Shown here piece after piece: positions 1 to 5,860 of a DNA stretch of 7,310 nucleotides. The notes under the pieces are model-generated. The model was not told where the DNA came from and made no database searches. It saw only the letters and a list, made by a program, of their open reading frames with translations. Source of the DNA: Clostridia bacterium (GTDB lineage: Bacteria > Bacillota_A > Clostridia > Oscillospirales > Acutalibacteraceae); contig JAFSAK010000043.1 in the NCBI GenBank assembly GCA_017441045.1, positions 1 through 7,310 of the forward strand. Reading direction: 5' to 3'. The number at the start of each line of letters is the position of its first letter. The first letter of the stretch is position 1. The translations under genes were made by a program, and so were the position numbers.

Positions 1-296
1 ATAGTTTTGGCGCCGTGGATAATATCATAAAAATTATTTAAACTCTCAACACCAGGAAAAACCTCAGGCGCATACTTGCAGAAAAGAGACATAAAGCAGG
101 TGTCCCATATCCAAAGTACAGTATCGCAATATGCCTCATCCATATAGGGAGTTTGGGGCATATCTTCTATATGCTTTATATGGTCGTGGGCAAGTTGCCA
201 CGCTTTTTTATAAAAACCTTCATATTCGGGAACATCTTCGCATATGGGTTGTGGTAAATAATTTCCCCAATCCTTTGCAAAAAAGTCTTTTTTCAT
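1..296 (-). CDS. Probable (alpha/alpha)6-barrel glycoside hydrolase (MGH1-like), N-terminal part
   Basis: This is the first 98 codons of a gene that runs off the left edge of the window. The ATG at 294-296 follows a good ribosome site, AGAGAGGTG, about 6 nt upstream. There is no signal peptide, so the enzyme would be cytoplasmic. Residues 50-93 contain PYMDEAYCDTVLWIWDTCFM (50-69) followed by a CKYAPE segment. The W-x-W-D-(T/S)-C-F pattern is typical of the first helices of six-hairpin glycosidases of the MGH1-like/GH63-related group found in clostridia, where this Trp/Asp cluster lines the sugar pocket. The catalytic acids normally lie further downstream and are not in the window, so the substrate cannot be named. 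The gene is divergent from the DUF2628-type gene at 484. A TATAAT-like box lies at 334-339 on the minus strand, without a clear -35. The family call rests on pattern memory from a partial protein. Confidence 0.62.
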   Translation of the reverse strand, partial: MKKDFFAKDWGNYLPQPICEDVPEYEGFYKKAWQLAHDHIKHIEDMPQTPYMDEAYCDTVLWIWDTCFMSLFCKYAPEVFPGVESLNNFYDIIHGAKT

Positions 297-425
297 AAAA
301 ACACCTCTCTTGCTTCCTTTGCTATCTACAAACATTATAAATCACTTAAATTCAGATTTCTATAAGAAATATCATTGCTTTTTGCGGTTTGTTAATGTTT
401 TTATAACTGTTTATATTAAATCCTG

Positions 426-454
426 TTGTAAACCGCCTTAAAATAATGTATAAT
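426..454 (+). promoter_or_regulatory. Sigma-A-type promoter of the DUF2628-type gene
   Basis: A TTGTAA -35 element at 426-431 and a perfect TATAAT -10 element at 449-454 are separated by exactly 17 bp. Transcription would start near 461, giving a short leader of about 22 nt that carries the AAGGTGGTG ribosome site at 470-478 just before the ATG at 484. Nothing operator-like overlaps the elements, so expression could be largely constitutive. Confidence 0.7.
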
Positions 455-483
455 TGATATAAATAAATCAAGGTGGTGACCTT

Positions 484-1281
484 ATGAACGAATGCGAAAG
501 AGACAGCGGTTTTGCAAACGAAAAGAAAATCTGTAGCAACTGCGGAGCGATTGTAGGCAAAGATGATACATATTGCAAAAAGTGTTATTATGAATTCAGT
601 AATGATAAAATCGATGATACCACGGTCATTGAGGGTATAGATAATTCCACCGTCAGAGAATTTGTAAGCAAAAATTATGATTATTATAGGGAAAAATTTA
701 TCCGTTCGGGCGATAAAAAATTCTTTATCCAGTTTAATCTTTGCGCCTTTCTCTTTGGCGTACATTGGTTCTTTTACCGCAAAATGTATAAGGTCGCTAT
801 AATTTATAGCGCGGCTCTGATTTTGCTCTCGGTTCTCGCCACTGTCGTGATACCCGTTGTGCACCGTCAAGATATAAAGCACTATGAGGTTGTGCGCGAG
901 GTAAGAAAAGATTTCATAAATAACGACAAAGCTTATTATCATTATACAGATGAAAACGGTAACAGCCAATGGGAAATGACAACTGAATATAAAAGAGTTT
1001 CAAGGGATTATGATGCCCTTAAAAAGAAGTTGCTCAATGCATGGCTATGGACTATGGTTATAGGCAATATATTAAATTTCGGCTTTAGATTATTCGCCAA
1101 CTGCATTTACAAAAGGCATATTATCAACCACGCCGAATATAACGAGGGAGGAACATCCTTTGGCGCGGTTGTTATAGGTCATCTCGCTACCAGAGCCCTA
1201 GATACCGCCGTTTCATATATTCTCATTTTTATTCCGTTCATAGGAAAATGGAGCAGTATATTGCTTGATATTATATTTTGA
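484..1281 (+). CDS. Zinc-ribbon plus DUF2628-type integral membrane protein
   Basis: A 265-residue membrane protein of unknown function. The N-terminus carries a compact zinc ribbon with two CxxC knuckles (Cys17/Cys20 and Cys31/Cys34). A linker is followed by residues 59-103, containing FVSKNYDYYREKF and a stretch ending FLFGVHWFFYRKMY. This matches the DUF2628 pattern, in which a short amphipathic part leads into a Phe/Trp-rich membrane entry and an RKMY turn. Hydrophobic segments lie at about 83-98, 103-126, 184-206 and 240-262. The charged stretch 127-182 between them (YEVVREVRKDF..., YHYTDENGNSQWEM) is a soluble loop or small domain. The ATG follows AAGGTGGTG at good spacing and has its own promoter. 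It is a single-gene unit facing the nag operon. Such zinc-ribbon membrane proteins are common in Firmicutes, but their role is not established. Confidence is high that it is real and moderate for the domain name. Confidence 0.82.
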   Translation: MNECERDSGFANEKKICSNCGAIVGKDDTYCKKCYYEFSNDKIDDTTVIEGIDNSTVREFVSKNYDYYREKFIRSGDKKFFIQFNLCAFLFGVHWFFYRKMYKVAIIYSAALILLSVLATVVIPVVHRQDIKHYEVVREVRKDFINNDKAYYHYTDENGNSQWEMTTEYKRVSRDYDALKKKLLNAWLWTMVIGNILNFGFRLFANCIYKRHIINHAEYNEGGTSFGAVVIGHLATRALDTAVSYILIFIPFIGKWSSILLDIIF

Positions 1282-1305
1282 TTTTCAATAAAAAACAATA
1301 GTAAA

Positions 1306-1343
1306 AAATTCAGAGGAGCGACAAAAGTCACTCCTCTGAATTT
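1306..1343. terminator. Bidirectional intrinsic terminator between convergent genes
   Basis: A perfect 13-bp stem has AAATTCAGAGGAG at 1306-1318 and CTCCTCTGAATTT at 1331-1343. Inside the loop a further GAC/GTC pairing closes on AAAA. The outer part is A-rich on the left and T-rich on the right (tttatattttta), so the hairpin has a U-tract in both directions. It sits 24 nt after the stop of the plus-strand gene and just past the stop of the minus-strand ROK gene, so it should end both transcripts. Confidence 0.88.
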
Positions 1344-1349
1344 ATATTT

Positions 1350-2732
1350 TTACGCTTTAATTTCGGGTAAGCTTGCAGCCGCAACCGACTGACCTACTCT
1401 TCTTGATTTTTCATCGGGAATATGAAGCTTGCATTTCTTCGCAAGCTCGGGGAATTCGTTCTGAAGCACTTCGTTGGCGCGAGAAAGAATAATCACTCCG
1501 CCCTCACCCGAGGTTACACGACCCATAATAAGCACGTGTTTTATATCATAGAACAAACTATAATACGCAATTGCATAACCGAAATATACACCGATGGTAT
1601 CATAAATAGCGGCGGCGCGGGGGTCGTTCTTTTCCATAAGTCCCTGAACAACCTTAAGCTTTTCTGCGGGTGAAAGGCTTTCTTCAAGCTCAATTCCTGC
1701 TGCGGGAGCAAGCTTGATTACCGCATCCTGAGAAAAATACTTTACTCCGCAACCGATATCTCCCGACCATTCATCAACCATAGCGTTCTTTGAGAAATCC
1801 ACAGGCACAAAGGCAAGTTCGTTGAGCCAACCCGTAATATTACCAGATGGGTCAACATATCCGCCGGCTTCACTTGTGCCCATAGCGATACCCAAAACCA
1901 AATTATCATCTAAATCCATAGCTCCCGCAAGGGCGGTAACATCACCATCGTTTGCAACCTCAAGGGGAACGTTTTCGCCAAACTCCTTGGCGATATCAAT
2001 ATACATATTCTTAACTCTTTTTTCGAAATCCTCCTTGGAAACCTTTAAAAAGAGGGATGCCACCATTATACGATTATCAATATAAACACCTGCCGATGAT
2101 ACTCCTATAGCATCAACCCTGGGCAAGTGCTCTGCAGCCGATTTCATAGCAGATAAAATTCCATCATACTGATACTGCGGGTCGGAATTGATTTTGGGGA
2201 ACCACACAACCTCCTCGGAATATACGCTCTCGCCATCTATAACCGCGCTAACCTTACGGTCGGAGCCGCCTGCATCAAAACCGATGCGGCATCCGTCTAA
2301 ATGGCGGCCTATGGGGGTGGCGGATTCTTTAGTAACAGGGGCATTCTCTATGGGCGCCCAAACACACTCGAAATTTTTCTCATAAACTCCGGACATAAAA
2401 TCATTATCGAAAGCGCGCGTGCCTTCGGCGGCGTAAATCTTCGATATGCCTTCATATATAAGTTTAGAGCCCGCTATAATAATTTTGTAGCCGCCCTTAA
2501 CCCATAAAAGTGTCTTAACAACACGCTCAACCACTCTGAGATTTTCTTCATCGTGACCTGTGTTATCGGGGAAAACCGTCATAGAAAAAGCGGAAACAAA
2601 TCCTTGGTTACGCTCGATACCTATTACCAATTTTTCACCATTTGCCGCCTTGGCTCTATCGGTAAAATCATTAAACACCAAAATCATGGGCTCAAAGCCC
2701 TTATCTAATTTTGCTTCATATTTAAGCTTCAT
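1350..2732 (-). CDS. ROK-family sugar kinase (putative N-acetylhexosamine kinase), zinc-site-less variant
   Basis: A 460-residue protein, much longer than classic ROK kinases (about 300 residues). Residues 1-145 form an N-terminal extension without a motif I recognise. The ROK/ASKHA core begins with IGFDAGGSDRK (150-160), the phosphate-1 loop. It continues with VSSAGV (211-216), VANDGDVTAL (259-268, Asp262 in the catalytic-base position), GIAMGTSEAGG (281-291, phosphate-2) and VLIMGRVTSGEGG (400-412, adenosine motif). In the usual E-x-G-H motif the residues here read NELAFVP (304-310), and the zinc motif CxCGxxGCxE is reduced to GDIGCGVKYFSQDA (324-337) with a single Cys. The structural zinc is therefore probably absent. 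Frame overlap with nagA by 11 nt implies translational coupling. The ribosome site AGGAGG (2744-2749) is rather far, 11 nt, from the ATG. By context it would phosphorylate GlcNAc, ManNAc or a related sugar to feed NagA. A role as a sugar sensor cannot be excluded, but no DNA-binding helix-turn-helix is visible. Confidence 0.83.
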   Translation of the reverse strand: MKLKYEAKLDKGFEPMILVFNDFTDRAKAANGEKLVIGIERNQGFVSAFSMTVFPDNTGHDEENLRVVERVVKTLLWVKGGYKIIIAGSKLIYEGISKIYAAEGTRAFDNDFMSGVYEKNFECVWAPIENAPVTKESATPIGRHLDGCRIGFDAGGSDRKVSAVIDGESVYSEEVVWFPKINSDPQYQYDGILSAMKSAAEHLPRVDAIGVSSAGVYIDNRIMVASLFLKVSKEDFEKRVKNMYIDIAKEFGENVPLEVANDGDVTALAGAMDLDDNLVLGIAMGTSEAGGYVDPSGNITGWLNELAFVPVDFSKNAMVDEWSGDIGCGVKYFSQDAVIKLAPAAGIELEESLSPAEKLKVVQGLMEKNDPRAAAIYDTIGVYFGYAIAYYSLFYDIKHVLIMGRVTSGEGGVIILSRANEVLQNEFPELAKKCKLHIPDEKSRRVGQSVAAASLPEIKA

Positions 2733-2738
2733 ATTTAA
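2713..2738 (-). repeat. 13-bp tandem duplication at the nagA/ROK junction
   Basis: Read on the minus strand, the 13-mer TTAAATATGAAGC occurs twice in direct succession, occupying plus positions 2726-2738 and 2713-2725. The first copy supplies the last coding codons of nagA and the ATG of the ROK gene. The second copy supplies the nagA stop codon TAA at its first bases. Because 13 is not a multiple of 3, the duplication shifts the frame between the two genes and creates their 11-nt overlap. NagA ends in KYEA and the kinase starts MKLKYEA for this reason. Confidence 0.95.
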
Positions 2739-3861
2739 CCTTGCCTCCTATGATGGTTTTCATAACATTGAATTCACTGTCGCAAATAATAATATCTGCA
2801 TCTTTGCCGATTTCTAAAGAGCCCTTGCGATCATCTGCGCCAATGGCTCTGGCGGGATTTAAACTTGCCGCCGCTACCACCTGCCACAATGGCATTTCGG
2901 TATTTTTATAAACATTTTTAACCGCATCGTTAAGTTTCAACACGCTGCCCGCAATAGTTCCGTCTTCCAAAAGACATTCTATTCCGTTTACGATAATCTT
3001 CTGTCCGCCGAGGGTATATTCGCCGTCGGGCATACCGCCCGCGCGGGTGCAGTCGGTGATAAGCACCAACTTATCCCCCTTGATTTTTGCAATCAATTCA
3101 AACAAACCCTTGTGAACGTGGAAAGTGTCGCAAATGAGCTCTGTGTAAACATCGCGAAGAAGCGCCGCTCCAACCACACCCGGATTACGATGGTGCAAAG
3201 GGGTTTGAGCGTTAAAGAGGTGGGTTATATGAGTTGCGCCCGCATCAATACCCGATAAAGCTTCTTCAAAGGTAGCATCGGTATGACCGATAGAAACCTT
3301 AACATCGCAGTTCTCCCTTATTTTCTTTATGGCATCGCAACCGTCTTCCATCTCGGGCGCCATGATCGCAAGAGAAATTATATCGGAATTATTTATAATA
3401 AAATCTGCATCGGGCGCTTTTATGTGAGTTTCCGCCTGAGCGCCCTTCTTTTTGGGATTGATGAAGGGTCCTTCAAGGTTAACACCGAGTATCTCTGCGC
3501 CTGCCCAATCCTTGCTTTCTTCCTTTAAGGAGCGCACCACATTGAGAGCCGCGTTAATTTCTTCCATACTAACCGTCATAGTAGTAGGGCACCAAGAAGT
3601 AACGCCGTTTTTAATGATACCGCCCGCCATCTTTTTAATGCCTTCGGCGCTGCCATCTGAGGTATCTTCACCCAGATAGCCGTGAATATGAATATCCACA
3701 AGGCCCGGGGCTACAAAACCTCCCTTAGCATCTATAAGTTCTGCGCCTTCGGGGATTTGCTTACTATCTATAATTTCGCAAATTTTACCTTCAAAACCAA
3801 TGGCGGAATTTTCCATTATTTTATCCTTTAATATTATATTTCCGTTTACTATATACTTCAT
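2722..3861 (-). CDS. nagA: N-acetylglucosamine-6-phosphate deacetylase
   Basis: NagA (EC 3.5.1.25) hydrolyses GlcNAc-6-phosphate to glucosamine-6-phosphate and acetate in the cytoplasm, the committed step of amino-sugar salvage. The 379-residue length is normal. Amidohydrolase landmarks are all present: APGLVDIHIHG (51-61) with the HxH pair, LEGPFINPKKKGA (129-141) with metal ligand Glu130, IGHTDAT (191-197) with His193, THITHLFNAQ (210-219) with His214, HHRNPGVVGAA (223-233), DTFHVH (245-250), and LITDCTRAGG (267-276) with the catalytic Asp270 followed by the GEYTLGG hairpin (280-286). The family usually has TDA at the catalytic site; here it is TDC, a mild change. The ATG at 3859-3861 has a very strong ribosome site, AGGAGGAGG (3868-3876), 6 nt away. 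It is the first gene of an operon with the ROK kinase; nagB is not in the window. Upstream dyads suggest repression. Confidence 0.96.
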   Translation of the reverse strand: MKYIVNGNIILKDKIMENSAIGFEGKICEIIDSKQIPEGAELIDAKGGFVAPGLVDIHIHGYLGEDTSDGSAEGIKKMAGGIIKNGVTSWCPTTMTVSMEEINAALNVVRSLKEESKDWAGAEILGVNLEGPFINPKKKGAQAETHIKAPDADFIINNSDIISLAIMAPEMEDGCDAIKKIRENCDVKVSIGHTDATFEEALSGIDAGATHITHLFNAQTPLHHRNPGVVGAALLRDVYTELICDTFHVHKGLFELIAKIKGDKLVLITDCTRAGGMPDGEYTLGGQKIIVNGIECLLEDGTIAGSVLKLNDAVKNVYKNTEMPLWQVVAAASLNPARAIGADDRKGSLEIGKDADIIICDSEFNVMKTIIGGKVKYEA

Positions 3862-3897
3862 AAAATGCCTCCTCCTGATTTGGTATATAATATGATT

Positions 3898-3914
3898 ATA
3901 TTGTAAAACAATAT
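3898..3914. promoter_or_regulatory. Dyad ATATTGT-AAA-ACAATAT on the nagA -10
   Basis: A 7-bp dyad with a 3-nt spacer covers the TACAAT -10 element of the nagA promoter. A second dyad of the same geometry, ATATAAT-ATG-ATTATAT, lies directly beside it at 3885-3901 over the predicted transcription start. AT-rich promoters readily give such symmetry by chance, so an operator role is tentative, but the position is suggestive. Confidence 0.4.
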
Positions 3915-3929
3915 AGCGGTATTTGTCAA
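3900..3929 (-). promoter_or_regulatory. Sigma-A-type promoter of the nagA-ROK operon
   Basis: On the minus strand a perfect TTGACA -35 element lies at plus 3924-3929, and a TACAAT -10 element lies at 3900-3905, with an 18-bp spacer. The start would be near 3893, about 32 nt before the ATG. The -35 lies inside the left arm of a large inverted repeat, and the -10 lies inside a second, smaller dyad. This arrangement suggests that a dimeric regulator competes with RNA polymerase. Confidence 0.65.
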
Positions 3930-3954
3930 CTAAAGTTTACAAATACCGCTATAT
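3911..3954. repeat. Perfect 16-bp inverted repeat overlapping the nagA -35: operator and/or terminator
   Basis: Arms ATATAGCGGTATTTGT (3911-3926) and ACAAATACCGCTATAT (3939-3954) are exact complements separated by 12 nt. The 12-nt centre is itself nearly symmetric (AACT-AA-AGTT). The left arm includes most of the nagA -35 element. A GntR, TetR or similar repressor of the nag operon would fit. On the minus strand the stem is followed by TGTTTTAC, so it could also end transcripts coming from the TRAP remnant. Both roles are inference; the symmetry is directly seen. Confidence 0.7.
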
Positions 3955-3985
3955 AAAAATCATAAAAAAGCAACCAAAAGGTGCG

Positions 3986-4030
3986 AAACTTTACAAAATC
4001 AAGTGTTTTTCCGGCTTTTATGTAAAGTTT
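3986..4030. repeat. 10-bp inverted repeat with 25-nt loop downstream of the TRAP remnant
   Basis: AAACTTTACA (3986-3995) and TGTAAAGTTT (4021-4030) are exact complements. The pair lies 36 nt past the stop codon of the TRAP permease fragment on the minus strand. A T-rich stretch follows only after about 16 nt, so it is a poor intrinsic terminator. It may be a weak terminator or processing hairpin, or chance. Confidence 0.4.
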
Positions 4031-4066
4031 TGACTACGAAAATACAAATTTATACGTTTAATGTTT

Positions 4067-4541
4067 TTATCTTCTTTTTGTGAGAAGTTGAACCAAAAGC
4101 ACTATTCCCACTAATCCAACACCGATAACATCGGTTACCATACCGGGATAAATCAGCAGCAGTCCCCCGACGGCGCTTATAATTCTTTCGTACCAGGACA
4201 TATTATGCAAGAAATATCCCTCAAGTGATGCCGACACCGCAAATATGCCAACGCAAGAGGTTATACAAATTAAGATAACTTCAGGCACAGTGGTATTGAT
4301 AAAGAGCATCGCGGGATTAAGCGCAAATACATAGGGTACTATAAATGCGCCTATGGCAAGTTTTGTGGCCGTAAAGGCGGTCTTCATCGGATTCGCCTGA
4401 GCAATAGCCGCTCCCGCATAAGCCGCAAGGGCAACGGGCGGCGTTAAATCCGCAACGGTTATCACACCTTGACCGCCCGCCGCAAGCCGCAAAAGTAAAC
4501 ATTAAAGCGGCAACTAATAAAAGTGATAAAATACGCTTCAT
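4067..4541 (-). pseudogene. Deletion remnant: TAXI-type TRAP binding protein start joined to TRAP fused-permease C-terminus
   Basis: Reading from the ATG at 4539-4541 (ribosome site AGGAGG at 4550-4555), the peptide begins MKRILSLLLVAALMFTFAAC, a lipoprotein signal peptide with lipobox FAAC. This is the typical start of a solute-binding protein. About 22 codons in, sense is lost in this frame, which stops at 4317. In the next frame, from about 4465 to 4067, the sequence is VADLTPPVALAAYAGAAIA..NPMKTAF..TKLAIGAFIVPY.. and ends LLTKRR*. This is the familiar C-terminal ~135 residues of a fused DctQM-type TRAP permease (normally 600 residues or more), with the conserved TPP-V-ALAAYA turn. TAXI-TRAP operons normally carry the binding protein followed by the permease. 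One internal deletion of roughly 2.5-3 kb would give exactly this structure. The TTG at 4490-4492 that would open the permease frame has no ribosome site, so no functional product is expected. Confidence 0.8.
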
Positions 4542-4652
4542 AATGTAATCCTCCTGAATTTTTAAAATAATATATATATTGCATATGAAATTGAGTAATT
4601 TTGCAAGAAAAATACGATATTTTTGTTCCAAAATCGGATAATTAAAGGTAAT

Positions 4653-4692
4653 AAGCGATCTTGGGTCCCGAATTCGAAGTACAAGGTCGCTT
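4653..4692. other. Imperfect hairpin with palindromic loop, unassigned
   Basis: AAGCGATCTTG (4653-4663) pairs with CAAGGTCGCTT (4682-4692) except for one position, which would be a U-G wobble in a plus-strand transcript. TTTT follows the right arm. The 18-nt loop is itself rich in palindromes (GGGTCCC at 4663-4669, CGAATTCG at 4670-4677). It lies between the end of the transporter operon (4748) and the TRAP remnant. It might act as a terminator on either strand, be a structured RNA, or be a dispersed repeat. It is not a tRNA: no cloverleaf can be drawn despite the TTCGAA word. Confidence 0.45.
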
Positions 4693-4747
4693 TTAAATTG
4701 ATTTTATGCTGGTTTGCGTTGCTGTAAAACCGCAAATTATATATACA

Positions 4748-5857
4748 TTAAATCCAAAATTCTAAAATTCTTATGCCGAACACCATTGTTATAAGTGCTC
4801 CGAAATACGAAAAAGAATACAAGGATAAATCTTTATTACCACATTGCTTCAATGCCACTGCAACTGCGGGAGTGCTAGTCATGCCTCCCGACACAACAAA
4901 CAATGATTTTTCTCTATTGAAACCGAATACTACTCGGCTAAAGCAATAACCGAAACCGCATACACAACTCGTTATTAAACCTCCGCAAATAAACCATTTA
5001 AGCGAAGTTCCTGCGGTTAACCGTATTCCCGCCGATATTCCGTTACCCACAAAAAACAGCATCAATCCTAAATTGCGGTAAATGCACAAGTTTGAAAATG
5101 AAACTTCATTTTTATAAAATACCCTCTTATTTAATAGCCCCACAATTATTGAGGCAAGTAAAACTCCACCCGTTGCGCCGATAGAAACATTTAATATGCG
5201 CATTTCACCAAATAAACTCCCCAAAATCACGGAAATTCCCATTAAAATAAGTGGGTGCGCGCTATTCTTATCTTCGTTTTTGGTGTTTGGATAATTTTCA
5301 AATTTGCATTGTTTGCCTAAAATCTGAACAAATAATACAACTCCAACAACCCCTAAAAAATAAGTTGTGCCATATCCTAAAATAATCTCTCCGTTAATCA
5401 ATGCCTCATTTTCGCAAATTGCGGTTAACGCCGGTGTGCTGGTCATAGAACCGCACAAAACACCGAGTAACGCGGATTTGGATATGCCAAAATCCGAAAC
5501 TCCAATACCAACAACGAACAGAAAACTTACCAAAACCATCAACGAGCCGATTGCAGCCGCAAAAATATCTTTTCGGTCAATTCCTTTCGAGACTGTATCT
5601 ACCGAAATTAAGCCTATTGCAGATATAAAAATCGCCGTACCGAATTTTGAAAACAAACTCATACTGCTTGTAAATTCGCTATTTGAATCAAAACCATTCA
5701 GTTTTGATGCTAAAATTCCTATTAAAACCGATACTATCAACACCGCCGATATATCAAGCGAGAAACCCTTTATTTTAATTCCTCCCAAAAGAGAACCCAG
5801 CACAATAGCCATAAAGCACAATACATTAGGGTTGAAAATAACACTCTCACTATCCAC
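4748..5857 (-). CDS. AspT/YidE-type (aspartate:alanine exchanger family) transporter, short form lacking TrkA-C domains
   Basis: A 369-residue polytopic membrane protein with about 10-12 hydrophobic segments in two related halves. Each half opens with a similar helix (AIVLGSLLGGIKIKG, 17-31; ISVILGSLFGEMRILN, 208-223) and each ends with the family signature: GSMTSTPALTA (136-146) and GGMTSTPAVAV (324-334). Duplicated (S/G)xTSTPA motifs are the hallmark of the aspartate:alanine exchanger family (Asp-Al_Ex domains; AspT, YidE, YbjL), thought to line the transport path. Full-length relatives are about 550 residues with two TrkA-C (RCK_C) domains between the halves. Here the linker (180-202) is short, hydrophilic and Lys/Asn-rich, so the regulatory domains are absent. 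The start is GTG at 5855-5857, 8 nt after GAGGG, and only 3 nt after the stop of the upstream gene, so it is translated from the same mRNA. The substrate is unknown: family members exchange amino or dicarboxylic acids, and export is possible. Confidence 0.85.
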   Translation of the reverse strand: MDSESVIFNPNVLCFMAIVLGSLLGGIKIKGFSLDISAVLIVSVLIGILASKLNGFDSNSEFTSSMSLFSKFGTAIFISAIGLISVDTVSKGIDRKDIFAAAIGSLMVLVSFLFVVGIGVSDFGISKSALLGVLCGSMTSTPALTAICENEALINGEIILGYGTTYFLGVVGVVLFVQILGKQCKFENYPNTKNEDKNSAHPLILMGISVILGSLFGEMRILNVSIGATGGVLLASIIVGLLNKRVFYKNEVSFSNLCIYRNLGLMLFFVGNGISAGIRLTAGTSLKWFICGGLITSCVCGFGYCFSRVVFGFNREKSLFVVSGGMTSTPAVAVALKQCGNKDLSLYSFSYFGALITMVFGIRILEFWI

Positions 5858-5860
5858 GCT

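Noticed and set aside
352..969. Long minus-strand open frame (205 codons) opposite the DUF2628-type gene
   Set aside because: It lies antisense to a gene with a clear promoter, ribosome site and domains. Its own start has no convincing ribosome site and the protein is a hydrophobic shadow.
4542..4631. Upstream extension of the lipoprotein start to an ATG at 4629-4631
   Set aside because: The extension runs through AT-rich leader and would bury the signal peptide. The ATG at 4539-4541 has an ideal AGGAGG site.
4660..4692. Possible tRNA because of TTCGAA and GGGACCCA-like words on the minus strand
   Set aside because: No acceptor stem, D-arm or anticodon arm can be drawn around the words; they are parts of the local palindromes.
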